Source: Monilinia fructicola (taxonomy: Eukaryota > Ascomycota > Leotiomycetes > Helotiales > Sclerotiniaceae). From it: 64,000 nt of DNA. The first letter of the stretch is position 1. The number at the start of each line of letters is the position of its first letter. Location of the stretch: contig VICG01000003.1 of the NCBI GenBank assembly GCA_008692225.1, forward strand, positions 358,501 to 422,500. Direction: 5' to 3'. The notes beneath the pieces are model-generated. The model was not told the DNA's origin. It was given only the letters and a program-made list of their open reading frames with translations, and made no database searches. The position numbers and the translations under genes are program-made. This document shows, in pieces, positions 49,997 to 60,985 of this stretch.

Positions 49997-50680
49997 ATGT
50001 CCACCAATCAAGCCTATCGTCTCGGGAGAGCCAAACCAACCAACTTCTTCACCTCCTCGGCTTCCCCCCTCCAACACTCCCCATCACCACGACTACCCCG
50101 CCGCTTCTTCTCATCCTCCGGACCCCTCTACTCGGCGCCGCGAAAACCCACCCCTATCTCCGCGACATCCTTCTCGGCCTCGCGCTCGCGTCTCCAGAAC
50201 CGGCTCCAAACCCTTCAATCGCGGCTTCCGAAATTCCTGCACCCCTACACAGCCCCATTGCTCGATGCGCCAAAAACATATATCATCTCCTTCCTTGTGC
50301 TCCACGAAATTACCGCGGTTGTCCCGCTGATTTTGTTGGCTGGAGGCTTCCATTATACGGGATGGTTGCCGTCGGATTTAATTCCGGAAGAGAGATTGGA
50401 GGCTGCGAGGGGAAGATTTGAGAGGTGGTTTGGGAGGCGAGGTTGGTTTGGTTATGAGGGTGCTGGTGGTGATGTGGATAAGTTGGGACATGACGGACAG
50501 CTGATTAAGGAGGCAAGGGAAAGTAATACTAGTGGAAAGAGAGTAGTGTTGGAAGTTGCGACGGCTTATGTGATTACGAAGGTATTGCTACCGATTAGGA
50601 TAGGGGTTTGTGTTTGGGGGACACCGTGGTTTGCGGGTGTGGTGGCGAGGATTGGGAGATTAGGGAGGGGAGCGACGTGA
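49997..50680 (+). CDS. DUF1279 (FAM210-like) mitochondrial membrane protein
   Basis: 227 residues, single exon. The start is ATG 49997; the codon before it is GTG, so no upstream ATG is in frame. The first ~60 residues are Ser/Arg/Pro-rich without acidic residues (RLPRRFFSSSGPLYS), as in a mitochondrial presequence. The DUF1279 core spans about residues 85-225. It contains the conserved LHEITAVVPLILLAGGFHYT, the first membrane segment, and ATAYVITKVLLPIRIGVCVW, the second, followed by TPWFAG. A loop of about 70 residues separates them. Family members are mitochondrial inner-membrane proteins of poorly defined role. It converges with NDK1, whose stop is 277 bp away. Confidence 0.88.
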   Translation: MSTNQAYRLGRAKPTNFFTSSASPLQHSPSPRLPRRFFSSSGPLYSAPRKPTPISATSFSASRSRLQNRLQTLQSRLPKFLHPYTAPLLDAPKTYIISFLVLHEITAVVPLILLAGGFHYTGWLPSDLIPEERLEAARGRFERWFGRRGWFGYEGAGGDVDKLGHDGQLIKEARESNTSGKRVVLEVATAYVITKVLLPIRIGVCVWGTPWFAGVVARIGRLGRGAT

Positions 50681-50957
50681 GAGGCGATAGTTAAATCACA
50701 ATTAGAAGAGGGTGTACATCTGGTTGCAATTAGACGATACAATCTGGGACGAGGGACATCAAAATAGAAGTTCCACGTAGAACGAGACGGATCTTGTACA
50801 TCACATATTCAATACGAATTAAACATGAATCAGGGGCCTGAGGATCTGATTGACTTTTTGTTCATATGTGTCTATCCGCCATCTTCAATAATATACATCA
50901 GATGAGGTTGGGATCTAGTCACCATATAGGTGCAAATGACATGATATCAAGTCTAAT

Positions 50958-51846
50958 CTACTTCTCGTAGACCCAGTCGTGTTGAGCGGACTTCCATGAG
51001 AGAACCTCACCCTCCTTGAACCAGAGAGCAATCTCCTTCTTGGCGTTCTCGACGGAGTCGGAACCGTGGCAGACGTTGCGTCCGACATCGATGGCGTAGT
51101 CACCACGGATGGTACCTGGGGCAGAAGCCAATGGGTTGGTGGCACCGAGGAGGGCTGAGAAAAAGGAAACGGTTAATAAACGGTGAAAGGTGGAGAGAGG
51201 GGTAGATTTGGTGGGGTAATGAAAATCAAGGGGTACTTACTACGGCCGGTCTTGACGGCATCACGTCCTTCCCAGACCATGGCGCAGATTGGGCCAGAGT
51301 TCATGTCTATGTGTTGTTAGATTGGCAATTGGAAGTTACAGGAGTTGCAGATACACACAGTTGACGAGACCAGCGAAGAATGGCTTGTCGGAGAGATCAG
51401 CATCTGTAGCGGGGGGTTAGTCTCCATGGTTCCAGCTTATTAGATAAGGTCAACTACTCACAGTGCTTCTCGAGGTGCTCCTTTCCTGGAGTGGTGAGCT
51501 TGATGGCAGCAAGCTTGTAACTGATCTACATGTCAACAAAGCTCAGGGGTGATTCGAGGATTGTAAACATACCCACGAGATTCAAATCGGCTGATGATTG
51601 GGCCGACGAGTCCACGCTGAATTCAATATCAATTAGTATTGGAATCTTCTTCCCTGACTGTATAACGCTCGCGTACCTGGACACCGTCTGGCTTGATGGC
51701 AATGAAGCTATTCAGAACAACTATTAGTTTTCACTTCACCGCTCAGAGCTTGTTGACGTGGGGTAACTGGGTTCATTCCAGGGGATAGGAAAACATCAAG
51801 ACTGATACACCAGATGGATGGAAACGTACGTTTGTTCGTTAGACAT
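50958..51846 (-). CDS. NDK1: Nucleoside diphosphate kinase
   Basis: Transfers the gamma-phosphate between nucleoside triphosphates and diphosphates through a phosphohistidine. Seven minus-strand exons (51846-51830, 51707-51677, 51616-51573, 51520-51462, 51403-51359, 51306-51241, 51154-50958) join exactly to 152 residues, the usual family size. Six introns in under 900 bp is intron-dense for this window. Hallmarks are [20 protein letters not shown] at the N-terminus, [40 protein letters not shown] with the catalytic His, and [10 protein letters not shown]. The first exon encodes only MSNEQ and part of Thr6. No presequence, so the cytosolic form. Shares a divergent promoter region with glucosidase II. 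Confidence 0.97.
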
Positions 51847-52791
51847 GTTTGATCTGGCAGATTCTTCTCTGTGTTTTGCTGATGCTCTTAAAAGTGCTTG
51901 AGTTTTGGGATTGACGTGTTTGTAAATAGATTCGGGAGCTTCACTCATATTTTAAATTTTTAGATCAAGGTGTGTTGTTAGTGGGGTTTCTCTTGCTGGG
52001 ATGGCATGACCTTATTAGTCTGTTTACAAGTATCGATGAAGAGGAGGGGTCCAAGGTGGGTATTATGTAATCAATGTTTATGTAAGCGTATGGATGCTCT
52101 ACGGAGTGCTGTGTGTGGAGTGAAGGTTCAATGTTGAGCTGCTGGCTGGGTAGTTGGATACAGAAAATTGATGAGTTTTGGACGAAAGGGGTGTGGATTA
52201 ATCGGCCAGGATTCTAAGCTCATTACTAAGCCAAATCAATCATGTGACTGGTGATAAACCCACCCCTTCATCTGGTGCCTACCTACCCAGATAGTCACTT
52301 AGTAGTAAGTCTTGCCCCTTCATCCCTCATCCCTCCATCACTCCAACCACTCCTCCATCCATGGATACGCAATCAATCTCACGGAGCACTCCGTGCATAC
52401 CCGGACTGTACTTGTAGTACCTGAGTAGGCAACAACTGCATGACCATTTATGCATTTCCGCATAAATATTGATTTGCTGGCAATATTATCACCAATGGAG
52501 CGTTATGCATATTCTATGCATGTTTGATACATTTTTATACACATCTTATACATCCCGCACATCCCCGCTTGCTAACACTTCACCGCCAAGGATAATAACA
52601 GGGTGCTTGAGAGTTTGGATCATCATCATTGGTGAGCTGAGGTAGTATAGGACAGCTTGGAAACTCAACCCCAGACTTCAACTCTTTTTATTATTCTGTT
52701 ATTCATCGGCCTCTATCTTACAGTATTAACCTCTTTTCTGTATCTTGAATTGAGTACAGATAGTAAATAGACATTGCATGTCTATCCCAAT
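51847..52791. promoter_or_regulatory. Divergent promoter region NDK1 / glucosidase II alpha
   Basis: 945 bp between two start codons read outward. A CT-rich stretch (52300-52370) and a perfect 7-2-7 palindrome (52380-52395) stand out. The A/T-rich TTATGCATATTCTATGCATG patch (about 52503-52522) repeats TATGCAT. Confidence 0.5.
52380..52395. promoter_or_regulatory. Perfect palindrome CACGGAG-CA-CTCCGTG
   Basis: 7-bp inverted half-sites with a 2-bp spacer, about 400 bp upstream of the glucosidase II start. This spacing would suit a dimeric regulator, but no factor is known to me for it. The half-site resembles the core of the TACTCCGTA nonamer found elsewhere. Confidence 0.35.
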
Positions 52792-55741
52792 ATGAGGTCA
52801 CCGTTAAATCTGTCCTCGCAATGGACAGCTTATTTAGCTCTGCTATCAACATTTGGCAGCTTAATTACACCAGCTGGTAAGTATCTCGGGGACCTCTTTC
52901 TTCGGAAGCTCATTGACCTCTTGGATAGTAACCGTCAAACATGAGAACTTCAAAACATGCGAGCAATCGGGATTCTGCAAACGAAATCGAGCATATGCGG
53001 ATCATGCAACAGCTGTGGGAGAGAATTGGAGCTTGCGAGCTCCTTATCGATTGGATTCCAATACAGTAGCCTGGAATGACGGCCAACTGCAAGGAACCAT
53101 CCTCAAAGAAATTGATGGTGGAGAGTCGGTCAGGTTACCGATTACCATTTCCTTCCTCGAGTCTGGATCCGCGAGAGTTACGATTGATGAGGAGAAACGT
53201 CAAAAGGGCGAGATCGAATTGAGACATGGTAGCAAAGCTAGAAAGGAACGCTACAACGAGGCATCGGACTGGGTTATAGTTGGAGGCTTGACTTTGAGTA
53301 AAGATGCAGAGTACAAGAAATTACCGGGACTTTCGCAAATCACATACGGTCCGGAGGGCAAGTTCAAGGCGGCAGTTACACATGTTCCATTTGCAATCAA
53401 ATTTTTAAGAGATGATGAGACACAAATTATTTTCAACGAAGGAGGACTGTTGAATGTAGAACACTGGAGACCAAAGATTGAAAAGCCCGAAAAGAAGGAA
53501 GGAGAAGAAGAATCAGTCGAGGTTCAAAGCGGCGAAGATGAGGGGACTTGGTGGGAGGAATCATTTGGTGGCAATACCGATTCTAAACCTCGAGGTCCTG
53601 AGAGTGTTTCTCTCGATATTACCTTCCCCGGATATGAGCATGTTTTTGGTATCCCAGAACATGCTGGACCTTTATCATTGAAGCAAACCCGAGGTGGAGA
53701 GGGTAACTACAAGGATCCTTATCGTCTCTACAACGCGGACGTTTTTGAGTACATTATGGACAGTGAGATGACTCTGTATGGAGCTATTCCCTTTATGCAA
53801 GCACACAAAGCATCATCAACCGTTGGTGTCTTTTGGTTGAACGCAGCCGAAACTTGGATTGATATCACCAAGGAAAAAGAATCTATCAACCCCTTGAATG
53901 GAAAGATCAACACCAAAACCCATTGGTTCTCGGAGAGTGGATTACTCGATGTCTTTGTCTTCCTAGGACCAACACCAAAAGACGTTACCAAAGCATATGG
54001 AGAACTCACAGGCTACACACAGCTTCCTCAAGAGTTCTCAATTGGCTACCACCAATGTCGCTGGAACTATGTTACAGACGAGGATGTCAAGGATGTTGAT
54101 CGAAAGATGGACAGATTCCAAATCCCTTATGATGTTATCTGGCTCGATATTGAGTATACTGATGGAAAGAAATACTTCACTTGGGATCCTCACACTTTCG
54201 GAAACCATGTTGATATGCTCTCCCACTTGGATAAATCCGAACGCAAGCTTGTTGCAATTATTGACCCTCATATCAAGAATGAGGGCAATTATCACATTGT
54301 TGATGAATTAAAGAGTAAGGATCTAGCTGCTAAAAACAAGGATGGCGTTATTTATGAAGGTTGGTGTTGGCCAGGATCATCGCATTGGGTTGATGCATTT
54401 AATCCCGCAGCAATCAAATGGTGGAAAGAACTTTTCACTAAGGATGCCTGGAAGACGTCTAACCTTTTCATTTGGAACGACATGAATGAGCCATCGGTCT
54501 TCAACGGACCCGAAACAACCATGCCAAAAGATAACTTGCATCATGGAAACTGGGAGCATCGTGATATTCACAATATCAACGGTCTGACTTTCCACAATGC
54601 AACCTACGAAGCAATGGTCGAGCGAAAGAAGGGTGAACTCCGTCGCCCATTTGTCCTCACCCGTTCCTTCTATGCCGGAAGTCAACGTCTTGGGGCCATG
54701 TGGACCGGTGACAACCAAGCTAATTGGGATCATCTCGCTGCTGCATTCCCTATGATTCTCAACAACGGTATTGCTGGATTCCCATTTGCTGGTGCAGATG
54801 TTGGTGGATTTTTCGGTAATACAGAAAAAGATCTTCTCGCTCGTTGGTACCAAGCTGGTGCTTTCTATCCATTCTTCCGTGGACATGCACACATTGATAC
54901 CAGAAGACGTGAACCATATCTTATTGGTGAACCATACACAGGCATCATCACTCAAGCTCTCCGCCTCCGTTATGCCCTTCTTCCAGCCTGGTATACTGCT
55001 TTCCATGAAGCCAGTACCGACGGGACCCCAATCATCAGACCCCATTACTATGAATACCCAGACGACGAATCTGGATTCGCTATCGATGATCAATTCTTTG
55101 TTGGTAGCACCGGTCTTCTCGCTAAGCCCGTCGTGACAGAAGGTGCTGAGAGTGCTGAGATCTATCTTCCAGATAATGAGGTGTACTACGATTACTTTGA
55201 CTATTCTATCCACACTGGCGCCGGAAAGACAACCATTGCCGCTCCCCTTGAGAAAATTCCACTTCTTATGCAAGGCGGTCATATCATTCCTCGTAAAGAT
55301 CGCCCTCGCAGAAGTTCCGGACTCATGAGATGGGATCCCTATACCCTCATCCTCGCACTCGATAAGAACGGAAAAGCCCAAGGTGAACTTTACGTCGACG
55401 ATGGTGAGTCTTTTGATTACCAATCTGGCGCTTACATCCATCGTTCCTTCTCATTTGAGGATGGAAAGTTGAGCAGCAAGGATATCGGAACTAAGGGGAA
55501 ATTGACCGATAAATACTTGAAGAGCATGAAGAAGGTCGGCGTAGAGAAGATTATCATTGTCGGTGCCCCTAAGGCATGGAGTGAATTAAAAACCGTTAAG
55601 GTTGGCAGTGGTACAGCTGAGATTACCTACCATGCCGAGGAGGGAAAACAGGCTGCTTGGGCATTAGTTAGAGCGCCAAAGGTGGCTATTGGGGAGGATT
55701 TTGAGGTAGAATTTGCAGAGGATGGGAAGACTGAGCTGTAG
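52792..55741 (+). CDS. ROT2: Glucosidase II catalytic (alpha) subunit, GH31
   Basis: Removes the two inner alpha-1,3-linked glucoses from N-glycans in the ER, driving the calnexin cycle. Exons 52792-52876 and 52929-55741 (52-bp intron) give 965 residues. The first exon is a signal peptide (MRSPLNLSS then AYLALLSTFGSLITPA). The mature N-terminus carries the family KHENFKTCEQSGFCKRNR. GH31 motifs are DVIWLDIEYTDGKKYFTWD, the nucleophile Asp ~546 in WNDMNEPSVF, the acid/base Asp ~623 in WTGDNQANWDHL, and FPFAGADVGGFFGN. PFFRGHAHIDTRRREPYLI follows near residue 680. No transmembrane anchor; retention would need the beta subunit, not in this window. The frame is intact. Confidence 0.97.
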
Positions 55742-56201
55742 ATGCTTGTTGCAGGATCAAACACCTGGCAAGAGATGTATACGAAACAGGGCAGAGGAGG
55801 ATTTCAGAGTTAGGATGTGGTATCGATGATATTGATTGATTTTCTTTGTGTTATGAATCAAAAATACATAGCAGCCTATTGGGATATCTCCAGCGGTGCG
55901 CATCATTTGTGATTCTTCGGTGCTAAAAAAAGAGAATCAGAAAACCAAAAACACCTCGCTATAAACATGCTAAAAACTAAATCTAACCAAAGCAAAGCAA
56001 AGCAAAACAAAACTTTCTCGTCAACACCTCGCTCCGTAACTAATTTGTCATTCGGTAACTCCAAACCTCAATCTCATATGTAAATGCACATATCTACAAC
56101 GCCTCTATCCTAGTTGCAGAAAACATCTTCAATTTTAACCGCATTTTGTTTTCCTTTGAGTGTCATTCAAGGATTCAGGAGGGGGGGGGGGGGGGGGGCT
56201 T
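55742..56201. other. Convergent 3' region, glucosidase II and MscL-like gene
   Basis: 460 bp between two stop codons read toward each other. It contains AAAGCAAAGCAAAACA repeats and the G18 run. No gene. Confidence 0.7.
56181..56198. repeat. G18 homopolymer
   Basis: Eighteen consecutive G residues, ending 3 bp before the MscL-like stop codon on the opposite strand. The true length is uncertain in any assembly. Confidence 0.9.
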
Positions 56202-57257
56202 TCATTTGGGTATAGGTCCGGAAATAGACGCGGGTCGAATATCTTCTCGTCCATCTTGCCAGGAGGTACAGAATACGCATCTGCGTGCCTGGGTTTGTGT
56301 TAGTTTTGGGTAGGGAGCTTGGGGGTGTATTTTTATCGTTTGGGTGAGTGAGAGGGGGATGAGGTGAGGTTGTGTGAGGGATGAGGGATGAGAGATGAGG
56401 GATGAGGGATGAGGGATGAGAGATGAGGGATGAGGAAAGGAGGGAGAGGTGGGAGGAGAATGGTGAGAGGAGGAAGAAGGGAACGTACCTTTTCGAAAAT
56501 CTTCTTGCGGCAATACTTGCAGCGGACGGTATGTTTGATGATGGCATTGTCCTGGCTGAAGTATTGGTAGAGACCGGCTATGCCGTAGAGGGCGAGCCCG
56601 ACGCCAATGAAGTTTATCAATTTGTTGAGGAAAGAACTAGGATTTCGTCAGTCTGATTTTGTGGTGTGGATTGGGAATTGGGGGCAAGGATAGAAGACAC
56701 AGAAAACGCACCCCCATGCCAAGACGATGGCTCCATCGTCCAACGCTTGTTTCAGGGTATTGTACCCCGCCCCATACAAGAACTCAATACCCATTTGGAA
56801 AACACAGTACCGTTTCCCTCGACACCCTCACCTACTCCGTCGCCAACCTCAGTATGGTTATGGAGAGTCCCGCCATAATGGGGACCCGGTCTTAAAACAG
56901 CGAATTTCTCATCGAGGTTCTTGTTCAGGAAGGGAAGGAGCGAGAGTGGTGGGAGGAGGACGGAGGAGACGAGGGAGGTTATCAAAGTGGTGAAGGATTG
57001 TGCTATACTGTATTTTTGTGAGTACTTGGAGTCTTTCTGCGGAGGTGGGTCACGTGGCGATTACGATGTGACGAATTAGGACGAGGGAGAGAAGATGCGT
57101 ACATCAAACCGATAGCAACATGCAGGACATTATCATTAAAAGCAAAATCGACGAATCCATCCCAGAAACCGGTCAAATGTTTACGGGCGGCATTGGTCGT
57201 TCGCAAAAGTGGTTCGCTTGCTGCGCGAGCGTCGAAGTCGAGAGAAGGTCTGGGCAT
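56202..57257 (-). CDS. MscL-type mechanosensitive channel-like protein with C-terminal Cys pairs
   Basis: Related to the large-conductance mechanosensitive channel family, which occurs in some fungi. Minus-strand exons: 57257-57103, 57007-56712, 56636-56489 and 56288-56202. Joined, they read GFWDGFVDFAFNDNVLHVAI, then IIAQSFTTLITSLVSSVLLP (TM1 and pore), LDEKFAVLRPGPHYGG, then YNTLKQALDDGAIVLAWGSF and LINFIGVGLALYGIAGLYQY (TM2). The C-terminus has CX2C-X10-CX2C (CKYC...CVFC), split by the third intron. Within exon 2, near the A4 run 56799-56802 (T4 on the coding strand), one base is missing relative to a readable frame; a small unrecognised intron is the alternative. About 228 residues. It shares a 506-bp divergent promoter with the YAR1-like gene. 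Confidence 0.85.
56345..56435. repeat. GATGAGG heptamer array inside an MscL intron
   Basis: About 12 units of GATGAGG/GATGAGA. They lie wholly within the 200-bp third intron (56289-56488), which is why that intron is longer than its neighbours. Confidence 0.9.
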
Positions 57258-57763
57258 TTTGATTGCCTTCTACTTGGGTTCGTTGTTCAAATAACAGGTT
57301 CAGAGCAAACAAGCAAAAAGTGAAGAAAAGAGGTACATGCAAAGAAAACGGATAAGAAAACGGAAGAGAAATGAAATAGAGGGAAATAAATAAGGGAGAT
57401 TGATGAAGGATGGGTGAATTGTTGTTCATCCAACACCGCTGTAAACATTCATCCAGGGGTACGTATCAGGGAATGGCACGTGTAGGATTTAGAGTTTGGA
57501 TCAAGGATGTTGATATGTAGCCCTCCAGCTAACCTTGCCTTGCCGCGCGATAAGCGCCCCGGATTGATCGGATAAACCTTCCACCGACCCCATAAGGTTA
57601 TCGAAAAATAATTTTTTGATGCGGCCGCTTGGACTGACCCCTCGTCGTCTTTTGCAAAAGTTGACTTAACAATTCCTCGAGGAGCCTACTACTCTTTAGA
57701 AATCATACCGCAAAATATACAAGCACCCTTCAGAGAAGTTCCTTGATTAAAGCATCCGTAGAC
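57258..57763. promoter_or_regulatory. Divergent promoter region, MscL-like / YAR1-like
   Basis: 506 bp between outward-reading start codons. Contains purine-rich GAAAACGGAAGAG repeats on the MscL side and GATGCGGCCGC on the YAR1 side. No operator identified. Confidence 0.5.
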
Positions 57764-58460
57764 ATGGCCCCCAATTTCACCGAAGTCGAAATCGACGATT
57801 TAATATACTTTGCACGTATTGGGGATAAAGATGAATTCGAGACCTTGAGAGAAGGATTATGCAAAAGGGAGGGGTGTTCGACGACCGAAGCATTGGAGAC
57901 TGCAAGGGATAGTGAAAGCGGAAATGGTGTGCTCCATATGTCTGCTGCTAACGGACATCACGGTAATATATCCCTTGCTCATTTTCAATTTCCCTCCCGC
58001 TTAACGAAGAAGAATATCTAACTTCTCGTAAACAGAACTTGTCGCTCTTCTCATAAAGCAACTTTCAAATCCTTCACCTCAGAATCCTCAGATGCTCGCG
58101 ATACTCAACACACAAAATGCCTCGGGGAATACACCCTTACATTGGGCAGCACTAAATGGACATTTGGAATGTGTGAAGATTTTAATAGAAAATGGAGCGG
58201 ATCCTACGATACAGAATCAGAAGGGTCATGATGCGGTATATGAGGCTGAGTTGGCAGATAAGACTGAGGTTGTAGATTGGGTCTTGAAAGAGGGAGGGGA
58301 GGGACTAGAGGAGGGTATTGCGGGGGATGATGCGGGAGAGGGGGGAGCGGAAGATGAGGGTACAGGGGAAGGAGTGGAGGTTGTGAAGGTGGAGGAGGGA
58401 GAGGGAAAGTTGGAGGACGCGGTGAAAAACTTGGGGATTGGTGGTGCTGCAGAAAAATGA
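57764..58460 (+). CDS. YAR1: YAR1-like small ankyrin protein
   Basis: Yar1 is the chaperone of free ribosomal protein uS3 (Rps3) in yeast. Exons 57764-57962 and 58036-58460 (73-bp intron, GTAATA...AACAG) give 207 residues, close to the family's ~200. The N-terminus MAPNFTEVEIDDLIYFARIG is helical and precedes two ankyrin repeats: GNGVLHMSAANGHHELVALL (split by the intron) and GNTPLHWAALNGHLECVKIL at about residues 97-127, followed by a third partial unit. The C-terminal ~60 residues are strongly acidic and Gly-rich. Size, two to three repeats and acidic tail favour Yar1; a generic ankyrin protein remains possible. Confidence 0.8.
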
Positions 58461-60985
58461 GGTGATGAGGGCTACAACAAATGAATTTCACAGCGACGAT
58501 TCTCATTGTCGACCAAGCCTGACTCGTCACGGGTTGGGAAACAGGTTCGAGAAGTTGAATCACCTACCAGTCACGGCTGACGAAGTAATATACCATAAAT
58601 GGCCGTTAATGGAATGATTGGCTCCGAACCAGGGTATGGAATCGATAAATGCAGGATAGCACGGGTCATGCCTAGCATGACAGGAATGCAATATGGCAGC
58701 ATAGAATTCTGAATATCATCAAGCAAGCATCATGCATTTTGTATATCATTCTGCCCTTATGATCTTGCATATAAATCGGCTAAATGGGCCGACATATTGA
58801 GTCTAGCCAAACCCCTAATTTCAAATCCTCAAAGGACTATCCTACAGTATGAAGTTGGCAGTGGCCTGTTATTTGACGGCACTTCCGTGAAAGCTTCTAC
58901 CCTTAGCCTGAATGTGCCCAGCAACTAATTTATCACATAAAGTCACAAGCGAGTCTCTCCAAGGCACCCACTAACGAATTCGCTAACGACCTAGTCTAAT
59001 TATCTTCCAATTGTATTGATAAATATGCTGAACGCAGACTCCCGTGCTAATTGCTAGCGTGCCATTTCTACAGGCTAAACTCAGCCCGTGCTAGCAAAAT
59101 GCAAAGAAGTCGACGATGAAAGGATTGAGGCCAAAAAGCTGGAAGGAGGTATACCTATATGATTCTCCCATTGATAGGCCCGCTACGCTCGTGGATTATG
59201 TAATTATTATGTAATCTAGGCTGAAGAATCGCCTAGACGAGTGTTTCAGGCGCGTGTAGTGCCGATACTCGGAAAGGACTAGTAGCATTAATATCACTCA
59301 ATGGCGTAGTTTGCCTATCTTTTGTATTTAATGGGGAACGCTCATGTCTGGCATTCGAGCGAGTGCTTTCTGCGAAGACTTCGGTTAACTTGTTGATTTT
59401 CAGTGGAAGATATATATCCTCCCTTCGGGTTGCCTATGGCTAGTTGTGACCTCAATCGGGTGCAGTGTTGTCAAGTTTAAGATGCAAACGAGGGTTTCTT
59501 GATAGTAGAGTGCAGAATCTATCTTTTGTTCTCTTCGTTTTACTTCCTAGTGTGAACTTCATTCTTTCGCACCCAGATACACAACACGATTTCAATTTCG
59601 GCTGATCGGAAGATTGATGGTTGTTTAGGAGAGATATAGATGTATCATGTGGCTGACATATGAATAAACAAAGTGATTGTTCTAAGGCCTCGGTCATTTA
59701 TTCCGTAGGTTAATTAATCGTACAATATGAATGCTCGTCCCTTCGGGTCGATTGCTCTTTTACTCTTCTTCTCGCGTTCTTTAATCCTTGTCGTGATAGT
59801 CGCTCTTTCCGGGTTTAGGCCAATGCTTTTGGAAGAAAGGGTGAGATAGAAAGAAGCACTGAAGCAGGGTGGATAATTATTGATTCCTCCATTCTGACCG
59901 GTGTGTTGAGGATTCTAAGATGCCTTTGCGTGTACGTGGAATCAAGCTTAGTATCATCCAGGCAGAATTCTAGAAAAGAATTTTTTTTTCATGCTTGAAT
60001 CTTATCCAATAAGTCAACACCAACACAACCCTCTGATTTAGTCTTTTCATTATTTTGAGACTCTCCGTTACAAAATCATCGACAGACATTGTAAATCGTG
60101 ACTTGACTCAGGGCTAACAAGAGTCCATGGATCTGTCGCTTTTAGTGCTAATGCTCTAGTTGCCATAGAGGTAGGACTCCAGTTTCCCTATCAGTTGGAG
60201 AATATGCAATCGCCAAATATCTTCCAGGATAAACTTCGACTCAGGTCGCCGTTGGATCTTTCACCCAGATACCGTCCATTGCTATAAAGACGATTGTCTT
60301 CAAAGTTCAAGACGGCAGTGAAGATAGAGGTATAGATGAAGACTGTGCAGTTACACCCAATGTCTGGCCGTCGCTCTTTGGAAAAATTTGATCCTTATCC
60401 CTTCATTCAATGATACTTCATGAACACATATATGGTGGGAACACCACCAGATATAGCATGATTTGCGGATATCCATAGAATCATCTTTATATTGCGCCCA
60501 GATAATTATACAAGTAAAATATAACATGAGATATTTTTCTCTCATCCAGTTCTCAAACATCAGAACAAATTGAAACATGCAAATGCATACAAGCATATAT
60601 TTCGACTGATAGTCTTGGTTTTTTCCTGGTGCGCATATCTTTGCTAAGGGAGAAGCACTTCTACACCTTTCAGAATTTTTGTAGTGCATTATTCAGTCAT
60701 TATATGCACACAACTGTGACTCTCAAGTAGTGACATAAGTCAATGGACTTGACTATATTTCTTTTCTATGAATAAAACATGAAATCATCCGATTGTAAAC
60801 TCTGATGTTTCAAAAAGCTTCAATGCAAAGAGACTTGACCTCTAATCCTGTTGATAAACAACCAACTTAGCTCCTCCTTTAAATTGCCAATAACGTTTTC
60901 ATAGCCGCACCTAAAACCACCAATTCCTACCAGAGCTTCCTTTGACTTGTTAGCTTAAATATATCCTTCATTGATTACCGACCCA
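58461..60985. other. Intergenic, no supported gene
   Basis: 2.5 kb with only short frames lacking known features. It includes an inverted CTAGC-rich patch near 59045-59100 (GTGCTAATTGCTAGC ... CCCGTGCTAGC). No RNA gene seen. Confidence 0.6.

Noticed and set aside
54377..55441. 354-codon minus-strand frame opposite glucosidase II
   Set aside because: Antisense shadow of the clearly coding + frame; shares its codon phase and has no family features.
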